The notes below the pieces were generated by a model. That model saw only the letters and a list, made by a program, of their open reading frames with translations. It searched no databases and was not told where the DNA came from. A DNA stretch of 64,000 nt, taken from NCBI RefSeq assembly GCF_030818895.1, contig NZ_JAUTBA010000001.1, positions 5,084,001 through 5,148,000 on the forward strand, in the 5' to 3' direction. The translations under genes were made by a program, and so were the position numbers. The DNA comes from Sphingobacterium zeae (lineage in GTDB: Bacteria > Bacteroidota > Bacteroidia > Sphingobacteriales > Sphingobacteriaceae). Below are positions 17,389 through 27,300 of this stretch, piece by piece (within the stretch, counting starts at the first letter, position 1; each line of letters opens with the position of its first letter).

Positions 17389-18744
17389 TTACAATCTATA
17401 GATTAATCCAGTCATAATTTGGTTTTTGACCAGTCTTCCGAAATCTGTTTTTGTATTGCGTGTTGGATTAAACAGTACTGTGGTAAATAATTCCAGCCGA
17501 TTTGAAAGATTGTATTCTATTAGGGCAGATAACTGCTGTGATTTATCATCTAAACAGTTAAGATAACGAACGAAAAAATTAAGCTTTCCAAATAGGTCAT
17601 TTTGTCCAAATTGACTGAAAATGTAATTTTTTCTAATGAACTGCATTCCCGGATTAATTGCTCTTCCCATGTTGCGATTAGATAATTGCTCACTTATATC
17701 AAAATTATAATCTGACGCTTGATAAATCATTGTCCAATAACGATCTAACTGTGAGCGATTGTATCCTATACCGTTATGATAATATTCCAAATTTAATGTA
17801 GGACCAAAGTTGAATGTATAGGACATTCCAAATAACCCTTGCACATAAACGTGACTATTTTCCTCACCATTTACCATTTCGTAATTAATAATGTCTCTAA
17901 TTTCAGGTGCCATCGGAATCTGCGAATAGAAGCGGTTTGGTTTATATTTCAAATTGGCATCTATCCAAAAAACAAGTGAATTTCCGACTGTCTTTTGACC
18001 ATAGGTTCCAACTCCCCATCTCTTAGACTCATCTATTGAAAATATCAATCCATTTTGAAAAGAGCCTGAATAAAAGTCTACCTGTACACCGTATTGTCTT
18101 TTAAAATCGAAGTAAGGTGCCACATAGTACTTATCCTCACCTTTCCCCAAATTTGCGATTAAATTTATATTCAGATCTTTAGTTGCACTAAAAGCTATTT
18201 CGAAAAAATCTTTTGGAGCAATTTCCAGTTTTGGATTAATTGGATTAGTCTCTATAAAGAATAAATTACTAGGATTTGTAATCAATGAAGTTCCTATTGT
18301 CTTAAAATACCTACCTCCACTCAACTTGACTTTAGTTCCTAATTGAACGTCTGCTTTAAACTTTTGAAAGAAAAAATTATCGAGTACATATTCTTTGTTG
18401 ATCTGATCATATTCTGTATTTAATCGCGGCTGAATATCTAATTTAATATTATCAATTTCAAATGAGATTAGCGGCCTGAAGTAAGCACCAAAATCTCCCC
18501 TGTCCAATTTGGCAACTCTATTTTCAAAATTAACAGTATGCTCATTTTCTCGAAATCTAAGATTTCGAGAAAATGTTAATACGTCCATTGAAAAGGAGGT
18601 CTTTACTTTACCAAAAATGGAGCGATTATTACCAACACTATCAATTTCCGGTTTTACTTCATCCTTTAAAACACCCTGTGAGTAAACAGTTGAACTCCCA
18701 AAATAAATTGAGACAAATATTAGAAAAAAAAGAACTTTACTCAT
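17389..18744 (-). CDS. outer-membrane beta-barrel protein
   Basis: 451 residues with signal peptide (cleavage probably after VYSQ), repeated amphipathic strands, many aromatic girdle residues and a C-terminal strand ending TGLIYRL. No close named family; resembles generic porins of Bacteroidota. It may serve product or substrate passage. Start at 18744 agrees with the signal peptide and lies 5 bases after the upstream gene. The gene contains a perfect 15-bp inverted repeat at 18543-18575. Confidence 0.75.
   Translation of the reverse strand: MSKVLFFLIFVSIYFGSSTVYSQGVLKDEVKPEIDSVGNNRSIFGKVKTSFSMDVLTFSRNLRFRENEHTVNFENRVAKLDRGDFGAYFRPLISFEIDNIKLDIQPRLNTEYDQINKEYVLDNFFFQKFKADVQLGTKVKLSGGRYFKTIGTSLITNPSNLFFIETNPINPKLEIAPKDFFEIAFSATKDLNINLIANLGKGEDKYYVAPYFDFKRQYGVQVDFYSGSFQNGLIFSIDESKRWGVGTYGQKTVGNSLVFWIDANLKYKPNRFYSQIPMAPEIRDIINYEMVNGEENSHVYVQGLFGMSYTFNFGPTLNLEYYHNGIGYNRSQLDRYWTMIYQASDYNFDISEQLSNRNMGRAINPGMQFIRKNYIFSQFGQNDLFGKLNFFVRYLNCLDDKSQQLSALIEYNLSNRLELFTTVLFNPTRNTKTDFGRLVKNQIMTGLIYRL
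18543..18575. repeat. perfect 15-bp inverted repeat inside the barrel gene
   Basis: CATTTTCTCGAAATC (18543-18557), TAA, then the exact reverse complement (18561-18575). It encodes part of a TFSRNLRFREN segment. Its outer seven bases equal those of the palindrome at 20086-20115. Confidence 0.8.
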
Positions 18745-18749
18745 AATTT

Positions 18750-19481
18750 CTATTTTTCAAACTTAGAAAAACTGATAGCCTTAAATTCAAAATCTGTGGA
18801 CTCTAGAGTAGTAAAGTCATTCATATTTATATTATCTTTTATAATCGTCTTACTCACCATTTTCGTTGGAACACCACCCATTGAGACTGTTGAATACTCA
18901 AATGTTGCAACCTTGATTAATTTATCCGTTTTCCCATAATACTCAGCTTTTAAAGCGGTATGATCCACCTTATTAATCCAATACTTTATCTTAAAATACG
19001 ACACAAAATTATTATTCGCCTCAAGATCAAATAGATAACAACTGATACCCTCCAACTTTGTCTCCTGTACATTAACAATCTTATAATCTATTGAGTAATT
19101 GGCATTCGCCACATCAGCGTTAGAAGCCGAACCTGAAAGTCTCTGTCTGCCAGATATAGCAATTGGCCTGTCTAGTCCCTTCTTGGTAAACCACATATTG
19201 TTATTCCTAATAAGCAGACGCTGGCCTTCAAATTTTTTGGGTGCCAGAAATGAAACCAGAACCAGCTGGTCTTTTGCAGTTGTCTTCGCATCTACATTTA
19301 TTGCAATTTCATTCTCAAGCTTATTTTGTTTAAAATTTAAAACTTTGAGCTTCCAACTCACATTTTCCAGTTGGCCCGCCCTATGCAGATCTGCATCTTT
19401 TAGGATCTTTACATTGTCAATTTGTCCAAATACGATCTTTGAAAGAACGGAGATTGATAGTATTAATAATAGCTTTTTCAT
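18750..19481 (-). CDS. LolA-like outer-membrane lipoprotein-sorting protein
   Basis: 243 residues. Signal peptide to about residue 19 (VFGQ), then the half-open barrel typical of the LolA-like outer membrane lipoprotein-sorting family: W-x-L-K-V-L, DQLVLVSFLAPKKFEGQRLL, MWFTKKGLDRPIAISGRQRLSGSASNADVAN, FKIKYWINK. Such proteins bind lipid or acyl chains in the periplasm and usually accompany a LolCDE-like or RND exporter, here the ABC pair upstream. In this operon it could carry a hydrophobic polyene intermediate or product across the periplasm. Confidence 0.85.
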   Translation of the reverse strand: MKKLLLILSISVLSKIVFGQIDNVKILKDADLHRAGQLENVSWKLKVLNFKQNKLENEIAINVDAKTTAKDQLVLVSFLAPKKFEGQRLLIRNNNMWFTKKGLDRPIAISGRQRLSGSASNADVANANYSIDYKIVNVQETKLEGISCYLFDLEANNNFVSYFKIKYWINKVDHTALKAEYYGKTDKLIKVATFEYSTVSMGGVPTKMVSKTIIKDNINMNDFTTLESTDFEFKAISFSKFEK

Positions 19482-19487
19482 AATTGA

Positions 19488-19964
19488 TTAATTAAACATG
19501 TTCAGACCCAATATTGAAGCAATCAATCCAGATATTAAGGTTATATATGCTCTGAATATATATCCTTCATATCGTTCAGTTGCTTCCTCATCTAATGATA
19601 GCTGCAATTTTGACCAGGTTCCAAAGGTTCCATACATGGTTAGACCAGTCATTGTCATAAGTAATAAAACCTTTAGTACAAGCATAATCTTAGCTGGGCC
19701 TACTAAGGGAGGGCCTAAAATGGTTAAGCCGATACCTGATATCCATAATAATGAAATGCCTGTATAAACACTATAAAAAACGCGAGTTCCTTGACCGATG
19801 ATAAAGCGGAATGGAAACTGGCCTTTTTTTACACTGTCCCGCGCCGCTGGCCAATCAATTACAGCGCCCATATACACAGCCCCTACCCAAAGAATTGTTG
19901 CAATAAGATGGATATTTAGAAAGGCTATCCGCAGCACTTTAAACTTTTCATTAATTTCCATCAT
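19488..19964 (-). CDS. four-helix membrane protein, CopD/DUF4149-like
   Basis: 158 residues, four transmembrane helices (about 10-34, 55-80, 88-112, 130-155). The first helix has NIHLIATILWVGAVYMG, resembling the His-containing first helix of CopD-like and related haem- or copper-binding membrane proteins. Exact family uncertain. Its start overlaps the end of the sulfur-carrier gene by four bases, and it is followed closely by the LolA-like gene. Confidence 0.65.
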   Translation of the reverse strand: MMEINEKFKVLRIAFLNIHLIATILWVGAVYMGAVIDWPAARDSVKKGQFPFRFIIGQGTRVFYSVYTGISLLWISGIGLTILGPPLVGPAKIMLVLKVLLLMTMTGLTMYGTFGTWSKLQLSLDEEATERYEGYIFRAYITLISGLIASILGLNMFN

Positions 19965-20245
19965 CCCCCTGCTCTAGATAAGAGTAATCGAACTGTATCA
20001 TTGTTTTCCAACTTCGTATACAAACCATCTAAAACTCTAATATTCTCTTCTCCAATGAAGAAATTTAGATAGGGTCTTACATTTCCATTTTCATCCAGAA
20101 TTCTGGATGAAAATGTTGGATATTTTGAATCTAAATAATCAACCAAATCACTAAGTCGATTCCCCTGAAATTGTATTAATTTTTCATTACCAACATAATG
20201 CGCTAATTGTGCTGGAAAATTTAAGGTCACAGTTGTAGTTTCCAT
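19961..20245 (-). CDS. MoaD/ThiS-type sulfur carrier, CysO-like
   Basis: 94 residues with the ubiquitin-like beta-grasp pattern (TVTLNFPAQLAHYVGNEK, LSDLVDYLDSKYP, RPYLNFFIGEENIRVLDGLYTKL, DTVRLLLSRAGG). The C-terminus is exactly GG, the site that is adenylated and turned into a thiocarboxylate. The middle and end resemble CysO more than MoaD. Its partner E1/rhodanese is encoded at 15079-16242 in the same operon; there are no cysteine, thiamin or molybdopterin synthesis genes around, so use in the polyketide pathway is the best guess. Confidence 0.9.
   Translation of the reverse strand: METTTVTLNFPAQLAHYVGNEKLIQFQGNRLSDLVDYLDSKYPTFSSRILDENGNVRPYLNFFIGEENIRVLDGLYTKLENNDTVRLLLSRAGG
20086..20115. 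repeat. perfect 30-base palindrome inside the sulfur-carrier gene
   Basis: CATTTTCATCCAGAA (20086-20100) is followed directly by its reverse complement (20101-20115) with no loop. It codes for the SSRILDENGN region of the carrier. Confidence 0.85.
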
Positions 20246-20258
20246 ACTAAGTAGTCTT

Positions 20259-21503
20259 TTAATTATTATACCTTAATGAATCTATTACCTTTTGTTTTAC
20301 AATCCTTCTAGAAGCAATAAATGAAGACAATACACTGACAACCAAAAATATGACGAACGTAATAATCATTTGAGGTGGAGAAGGTAAAATTGCTATGGGA
20401 ACTTCAATCGAAGCCACCGGAGGAATAAATGTTATATTCAGAACTAACAAAATAACTTTTACCACCATTAAAGCAATAACACCTAAAATCCCGCCGATAA
20501 TCCCCATCATTAGGCCTTCTATACAAAATAATTTTACCACATTATTTTTTGTCATCCCAATGGCCCTTATGGTACCAATTTCTTTGGTCCTTTCATTTAC
20601 GTTCATTTGCATCGTGTTTAACACTGTAAGCAGCACAATAACAGAAATAATTACTGTTAAAACTCTGAAAATTACACCAAACATGGTTTTAACCTTTTCA
20701 TAAGAAGCCGACATTTTGTTCCAGGTTTGAGATTCAACTTTATATCCCTTTTTATCCAGCGCTTCTATAAGTCTTGATTGGACACTTTCAATATTATTTA
20801 AATCATCAATGGTTACCGCTATCCTCATAGCCCCGTCAGTATCATACAGCCGCTGTAAAAGGGATAGATTTGATAGCAAAAATTTGTCATTTGTTGCTGG
20901 ATTACCTGTATTGAATATTTCTCCAATAACAATATCATTTGCATTAGCAATTCCGTCTTTGGTAGTAGTTAATAACGTCATTTGATCTCCTTTTTTAACC
21001 TTGAGATTTTTGGCCAATTGTTCTGAAATAGAAACTATCTCATCATTTTTTTCAGAAAGCTCAGCCAAATTAGGGTGATTCAAACGGCCATCAATATCCG
21101 TCTTGAAAAGAATTTTCTCATCTGCAGGAATAACACCTTCTGACAAAAATATAGTGGAAGACGTCCCATTACTTATCATTCCATTTATCGAAATTCTCGG
21201 AGTTGCGAGAGTCACACTGTTATCCGATCTAATGGTTTTTAAAATATCTTCCAATTCAGATTTGCTCCAAAGAAATTTCTCCGGATTCATTTTACCATCC
21301 GACTGGAATCCCACTTTTTCTATGCTGAAATGCCCCAATCTCTCATTTACTACAGCCTGTTCTTTTAACCGTGAAAAGATATTGGCCAACATTCCACCTA
21401 TTGTGCCGAGTGCTGTAAATCCCAACGTGATAATCAATATCGTAACAATAGATCTTTTTCTATTTCTTTTTAAATTCCTAGATGCTAATTTTAAATAGTT
21501 CAT
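20259..21503 (-). CDS. MacB/FtsX-type ABC transporter permease
   Basis: 414 residues: one N-terminal helix (about 17-40), a large periplasmic domain (about 45-270) and three C-terminal helices with the family motif NVNERTKEIGTIRAIGMTKNNV near 305-325. Four-helix permeases of this type work with a LolD/MacB-like ATPase to extrude lipoproteins, lipids or natural products from the periplasmic side. It lies three bases after the ATPase gene. A role in moving the polyketide, or a lipid-linked form of it, is inferred. Confidence 0.9.
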   Translation of the reverse strand: MNYLKLASRNLKRNRKRSIVTILIITLGFTALGTIGGMLANIFSRLKEQAVVNERLGHFSIEKVGFQSDGKMNPEKFLWSKSELEDILKTIRSDNSVTLATPRISINGMISNGTSSTIFLSEGVIPADEKILFKTDIDGRLNHPNLAELSEKNDEIVSISEQLAKNLKVKKGDQMTLLTTTKDGIANANDIVIGEIFNTGNPATNDKFLLSNLSLLQRLYDTDGAMRIAVTIDDLNNIESVQSRLIEALDKKGYKVESQTWNKMSASYEKVKTMFGVIFRVLTVIISVIVLLTVLNTMQMNVNERTKEIGTIRAIGMTKNNVVKLFCIEGLMMGIIGGILGVIALMVVKVILLVLNITFIPPVASIEVPIAILPSPPQMIITFVIFLVVSVLSSFIASRRIVKQKVIDSLRYNN

Positions 21504-21506
21504 ATT

Positions 21507-22193
21507 TTAAGCTTTAAGTTCTCCGTCCTTTAATTCGATGGTGTAATCAACTTCCTTTATAATATTGGTATCATGTGTAGAAAAAATAAATGTGATCTTC
21601 TTCTCAACATTTAATCTTTTCATTAGTCCTATTATTTCCAGTGCAGTTGTACTATCCAAGGCAGAAGTTGGTTCATCTGCAATAATTATTTCTGGATCAG
21701 TAATCAATGCCCTAGCAATTGCCACTCGCTGTTTCTGCCCACCACTCAGTTCATTTGGTTTGTGGTCCATATAGTTGCCGAGCCCCAATTCTGTAAGAAG
21801 ATTTTTAGCTTTAGAAATAACTACTCCTTTGTCATATGCTTTTCCTTGGATTTCTAATGGGAACATCACATTTTCCAATGCACTCAATACAGGTATTAAA
21901 TTGAAATTTTGAAATATTATTCCAATTTTATTGGATCTAAAATGACTAATATCAGTGTCAGATAAATCACTGACTTCCCTACCGTTGTATTGAATCTTTC
22001 CTGAAGAAGGAAAATCAACAAATGAAAGGAGATTTAACAAAGAACTTTTCCCACTACCAGAGGGCCCAATAATGGCAATAAATTCGTCAGAATTAACAGT
22101 CCAATTAATATTCTTTAATGCGTGGACCGAATTTTTTCCGACAGCGTATGTTTTAGAAACATTTTGTAGATCGATGAGTTTTTTCTTCTCCAT
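21507..22193 (-). CDS. LolD/MacB-type ABC transporter ATP-binding protein
   Basis: 228 residues. Walker A GPSGSGKSS, Q-loop IGIIFQNFNLIPVLSALENV, signature LSGGQKQR, Walker B IIIADEPTSALD and the H-loop STHD are all present. It belongs to the MacB/LolD branch that pairs with FtsX-type permeases, and the next gene encodes such a permease. It starts one base after the metallo-beta-lactamase-fold gene ends. Confidence 0.95.
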   Translation of the reverse strand: MEKKKLIDLQNVSKTYAVGKNSVHALKNINWTVNSDEFIAIIGPSGSGKSSLLNLLSFVDFPSSGKIQYNGREVSDLSDTDISHFRSNKIGIIFQNFNLIPVLSALENVMFPLEIQGKAYDKGVVISKAKNLLTELGLGNYMDHKPNELSGGQKQRVAIARALITDPEIIIADEPTSALDSTTALEIIGLMKRLNVEKKITFIFSTHDTNIIKEVDYTIELKDGELKA

Positions 22194-22194
22194 A

Positions 22195-23862
22195 TTAATT
22201 ATTGATTACATTGATTAGATCGTCATAACTTCCAAGTCCTCCTTGAACAGAAATTATACGCTTTACCTTTAAATTGTATTTTTTTATACTTTTATCCAGA
22301 AATTGAGCACGGCGCTTAAGCTCTTGCTTTGATGCGTCGGAATAAGAGTTAGCGGCCTGTCCTACAAAAACTCTTTTAAAAGGTCCATTCCACATTAATT
22401 CAGATTGTATAACAGTTTGATAAGAAGGAATATACGCAATAACCATATCATTTGCGTGGCGCCCCAGGTCCGCAGTATCGCCCCCCAAATAATAAATCTC
22501 CAGCTCCCCTTCTGCTAGGATGGTTTTACCACCAACTTCATTGACATTTATAGGTATTGGGTTTAGTGCTAAAGCATCAGGATTCAAATGGTGTTCGTTG
22601 GCCAAAGCTTCATCGATGACAGATTTCCCATTCTTACCAATTATTACATTTTGTGTTTCATACGCAGCTTCTCTAACTCCTGAGGCAATTGCAGAATGGG
22701 TATGACTTACAATAACACCAGAAATTTTTTGGCCTGGAAATTTTGATTTTGTGGCGTTCAACACACTCCTCGTCCAGAAATTGTTCAGCGTTGGTTCGAA
22801 GAGAAATATTCCTTTAGAGGTTTTAATCGCTACACTATATAAGCTATGATCCGGCCTGCCAATAATTTTGATATGTTCACCAACTGTCTGATTGGGAAGT
22901 CCATATGGTGTCAAATCATGATCTTCAAGTATCCAAGCACCATTGTTCAATGGCTGATCAAATAACAGTCCTTTATCAAACCATCTGTTATACCATTGTG
23001 AGTATATAAAGCCCATCCATCCATTTGGCGTATCATAGGGGACCGGGGACTGAATTCCTGAGATCTTAAAAATATCCTTAGGGAATATTGGATTTATTGA
23101 AATATCTGAAATTTGCTCCGATCTGAACATTCGACCACCTAAATAATAATGGAATTTCGTAGGAACGTTGAACCCATCTATGTCCCGCCAGTCAGAATAT
23201 TGAATCTTATATTCAATATCACCTTTTAAAAAATCAGATTCCTTGATTGTACAATTTAATGGCAAATTAGATATTGGATCGAACTCGACAACATAGTATA
23301 GTCCTTGCACTATTGTGGGAATCGAAATCCTATTATCCTTAATTTCTTTGACGTTATTTTGCAATGCTAGCTTAGCCAGAAATAAAGGATTCGTCATTTG
23401 ACAATTTTTTATCATTGCTTCAATTCTACTGGCATTCAGGGATTGAGGATATCTCATATTAAGAAAATAGGATTTAAAATCATATTCTCCGGAAATCATT
23501 CCTTCTTTATCATTAATAACTATATTAATACCTCCCGTCTGATAGCTGAAGGGCTGCTTAATTTCGAACTGAGTAAATTGGGCAGAAACCTGCCTATTAT
23601 CCAGATTCGATTTTACCAAATAAGTGTAATTATTTGTGTTTATAGGATTTACATACAGTACAGATGGTTCATCCCATTCATAGGCTGCTCCGACAACTTT
23701 ATAAGACATTGTAGTGACATCATTAACCATACGTTTCGATGACAGAGCCTTTAAAAAACTATCTAAATTTTCGACTTTCAGGGTTTCATTGTCCGCTTTT
23801 TTACAGCCAAAGGATAGAAAGCACATTATAATATTGAGGATAAGAAACCTGTAAGTCTTCAT
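22195..23862 (-). CDS. lipoprotein with degenerate metallo-beta-lactamase fold
   Basis: 555 residues from the ATG at 23862, which gives a good lipoprotein signal (MKTYRFLILNIIMCFLSFGC); the frame is open nine codons further up but that start would overlap the thioesterase gene more deeply. The C-terminal 230 residues have the metallo-beta-lactamase fold: LFEPTLNNFW, VIVSHTHSAIASG, GGDTADLGRHANDMVIAYIP, QSELMW. The zinc motif HxHxDH is reduced to HTHSAI, so normal di-zinc chemistry is doubtful. It resembles the alkylsulfatase-like branch. In the operon it may act on the polyketide in the periplasm or confer self-protection; both are guesses. Confidence 0.75.
   Translation of the reverse strand: MKTYRFLILNIIMCFLSFGCKKADNETLKVENLDSFLKALSSKRMVNDVTTMSYKVVGAAYEWDEPSVLYVNPINTNNYTYLVKSNLDNRQVSAQFTQFEIKQPFSYQTGGINIVINDKEGMISGEYDFKSYFLNMRYPQSLNASRIEAMIKNCQMTNPLFLAKLALQNNVKEIKDNRISIPTIVQGLYYVVEFDPISNLPLNCTIKESDFLKGDIEYKIQYSDWRDIDGFNVPTKFHYYLGGRMFRSEQISDISINPIFPKDIFKISGIQSPVPYDTPNGWMGFIYSQWYNRWFDKGLLFDQPLNNGAWILEDHDLTPYGLPNQTVGEHIKIIGRPDHSLYSVAIKTSKGIFLFEPTLNNFWTRSVLNATKSKFPGQKISGVIVSHTHSAIASGVREAAYETQNVIIGKNGKSVIDEALANEHHLNPDALALNPIPINVNEVGGKTILAEGELEIYYLGGDTADLGRHANDMVIAYIPSYQTVIQSELMWNGPFKRVFVGQAANSYSDASKQELKRRAQFLDKSIKKYNLKVKRIISVQGGLGSYDDLINVINN
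23197..23219. repeat. 9-bp inverted repeat inside the metallo-beta-lactamase-fold gene
   Basis: ATATTGAAT (23197-23205) and ATTCAATAT (23211-23219) with a five-base loop. Shorter and less striking than the palindromes at 18543 and 20086. Confidence 0.5.
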
Positions 23863-23869
23863 AAATAAA

Positions 23870-24319
23870 TTAAATATTAAATTCTTCAAAAACTCTAAAG
23901 ATGGATTTTGGGTATTCCACAGGGGTCAGTCTGTCGTTCATAAGACGCATAGCCATTGTACTTTGAGCCCCCCTAGCCACCAATTCATAGTCACCCGCAA
24001 TATTTATTTTATAATATTCAAAACGCATTAATAATCGGCTGCTGCTTTTCGCTTCAAGAAACATCTTAATCACAACCCGGTCAAATGCAAATAGCTGAGA
24101 AATGTACTCAATCGAAAGATCCAAAGTGATCAAGGCCAATCCGGAATTTACTTCATCAATTATCTCGGGACAGTAATCATAGAGGAAATGTTCTCGACAC
24201 TTCCCCTGCCATACAGCATAGTTAGCAAAGTAAATATTACCCACCACATTTGTTTCCTCAAAGGTGGTTATAAATTCATATTGATAATAACTCCTATCTG
24301 GAGAATAGATCATCGGCAT
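23870..24319 (-). CDS. enediyne-type hot-dog fold thioesterase (E10/CalE7 family)
   Basis: 149 residues. The segment YEFITTFEETNVVGNIYFANYAVWQGKCREHFL is the signature of the thioesterases that accompany enediyne PKSs (CalE7, SgcE10 and relatives), including the EETN(L/V)VGN(V/I)YF stretch. The family releases the ACP-bound polyene, as a heptaene or methyl ketone in studied systems. It directly follows pksE with two bases between them, the same order as in enediyne clusters. Length is normal and no break is seen. Confidence 0.92.
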   Translation of the reverse strand: MPMIYSPDRSYYQYEFITTFEETNVVGNIYFANYAVWQGKCREHFLYDYCPEIIDEVNSGLALITLDLSIEYISQLFAFDRVVIKMFLEAKSSSRLLMRFEYYKINIAGDYELVARGAQSTMAMRLMNDRLTPVEYPKSIFRVFEEFNI

Positions 24320-24321
24320 AG

Positions 24322-27300
24322 CTATAATAACTTAATAAATGGATATTGAATTTGATTATGTTGGATCACCACCTGGACCGCTGTGTCATCTACCGCAGTT
24401 AAGTAGGAGCTTTTATCGACAAGCTCCTTTTCATCGGTTTCACCTGAATAAACCGAAAGAATATTATTATCCAATTTGAATTCGAGATCTTTATTTTGGA
24501 AATTTTTGATTAATTGCTCTTTATTCTCGGTACTGCAGATCAAGTTCCCATGCTTCGTCCCTCTCAGTTTATATTCAAGATCTGGCAACAAAAGGTTTAC
24601 ATCCCACAGTTTTTCGAATTGATGACCTTTAACTCTGGTAAGAACTAATTCTTTCCAATATTGAAGAATTTCATTCCTTTCGTTTGTCAAAACAACATCA
24701 ATTACTGTATTTAATCCATCTTCATAAATTTCTCTAGTCTGAATGCGTACTTTGCCACTGATGAAAGGCTCTATAATATAAATTGATCTAACACCTGTCG
24801 GCAGTAATCTTTGCGATGGTCTGCAAGCTTGATGGCAATGTATGATAGCATCGTTTATTCCAGGATTGCCAAGTAAAAATTCCTGAGGGTATTTTTCATC
24901 AAACCAGAATTCATTTGTAAGTTCTGTAACTTCAGCAATAGAGTCCTTTGAATCAATATAACAGAACTCATTAATTTTTCGAAAAGGTCCAGTGTGAAAG
25001 AGCAGCGTGTCATAGAAGGCTTTTGAAACATTAAAGTTTAAAATATTTTTTCTTTCCTCCTCATACCACTTTTCATTTATTGCAATTGGTTCTTTATTAC
25101 TTAAAATAACCTGAAAATTTTCAATTTCAAAATTAGAATCCTCTGAAAGGATAGTAACTAGGATCTGACCATGCGCAATTCTTGTTCCAACCACAGTCAA
25201 TGAAAGACTTTTATCCGAGGGTATAAAAATTGGCTTATTTATCTTCAAATTTTCGAAACTCCATATGTTCTGGTCTTGATGAAGACATTTACCAATCTGT
25301 GCCATAGCCTCTAACGCCATCACAGTTGGAAAAATATATTGACCGTCTAAAACATGGTTTTTGAGATATGGATCCGACTGTAAATCTATCTTAATATTTG
25401 AGATAATTTCAACACTTGGCAAATGGTGTATAATATCATTAACAAATCTTCCTAAGAAAAGAGTCTTTCGTTTAAAGTTTAAAGTAGGCAAATTTCCATA
25501 TCTACTGGATACAATGTAGCGTCCATTCTTTATTGATGTGTCAGAAATTAAGTTATCCAATATTCTCAAACCATTGCTAACCGGTATAGGCCATATACCT
25601 TTCTTTTTTAAATGACCGATACTATTTAGATCAACCCCCATTCCCACTTCATCCCAAATCGACCATTGAATGACCAAAGCCTTACATTTTTTGTGTTTTT
25701 CAGAAAATCCGTCTATCACTTTTGCAAATTGATCATTTGCCCAGGCATAATCAGCATTGCCTTCCATTCCGCTTTCCGAAATAATAGATCCAAAGCCTAT
25801 CACAAGCTTAAGGTGTTTTGGATCCTTGATTCCAGAAATGATATTCTGGATGCCCTTTGTTTTTATTTCAGTCGTTCGATTGAAGTCTTCAAATGAAAGA
25901 TCTTTTAATATTTTTGGCTTATTGATGCCAGCACCGAACAAGATTCCAACAGGATGTCCCCATTGCGTGTTTACATCTTCAAGTACATTTATTATTTTTT
26001 CCTTATCTAGAATATCCGCACTATAATATTTAAAAATAGTACCCATCGAACGCAGAGTTTCCAAATTGTCAAATAATTTAGAATCATTTGACGGATCACT
26101 TCGGCCAATGATAGCAAGTCTTAATTTATATTTATGAGAAAGAAACTTAGCTGACTCGAATGTTATTCCCTTACCTCCCCCTGCAATGATAATAATATCA
26201 TTTACTTTTAAGAGATCAACATCTTGATTGGCAAATATTGGTTTATACTCAATTTCTGATTCAAATCTCTTAATACCCTCATATCGTACTTCTTTATATT
26301 TTGTACGAAAAATTATCTCGCTATATATTAACGAAAAGGCTTTTTCAGAATTTCCATTCTCAACCTCAATATCTATCGAGAAAACAGTCACCAAAGGAAA
26401 TTCCTGTTTAAATGTTCTTAAAATTGGTTTCAGATCAAATTCTTTATAATCAAACTGAACCAAGGCTAAAAAGTCCCCTCTTTGAACCTGCGAAGTTTTC
26501 AGAAAGTCCAAAAATAAATTCATGTCCTGCACGGACTTATTATCGGACATAAATATTGATCCAATGCCAAGATTCTGTTTAAGACCGGCGACGAAAAATT
26601 TAAATCCTGCAATATGTTCCGAATTGCCTGTTACCATAACTTCATTTGAATTATGAGACACCGCGCTTCTCATAAGGCTCTTTTCAATTTGTATTCTATG
26701 AAATACATGTGTCCAGTTCGGGAGGCTTTCAAAATTAATCATGGAATGACTGGAAGAATACTTGGAATCTTTTCCCATGAGAATACAATTTACAAGGTCT
26801 TCAAGACAACCATCTTCATTTGCAATTAACGAAGCAGTTGTATATGTAGTTTGATCTTTTTCAAATGCTTTAACAGTCAAACTTATTATTTCGGAAATAG
26901 CCAATGAATTTATATGAAGGTCGGAAAGAATGCGGTCCTCATCCAAAATAGATTCCACAGGAATTTCTGATTTTATACTTATTTGTGATCTTAAGAAGGA
27001 TTTTACGTCCAAGTTGCTTTTAATTAATTCAACTATTCCCTCGTTAGCATCGATTTCACTATTATTTAAAGTTGCCTTATTGCTCAATTCCAAAATATTA
27101 TTGGAAATGCTGAAAAGTTCACAAGGATTTTTTAGAACATCTAACTCCCATTTATCTAAATCGAATTCTTTGTGAAATCTATTTGAAAATAGTTTCTCCA
27201 AATTTGGATTTTTGTTAGCTATAAATGTCACTGCTAAAATTTGTAAAAGGCCGCTGATAGAGTCAGCTCCGTAATCCATTGATAGAATATTTATGTGCTC

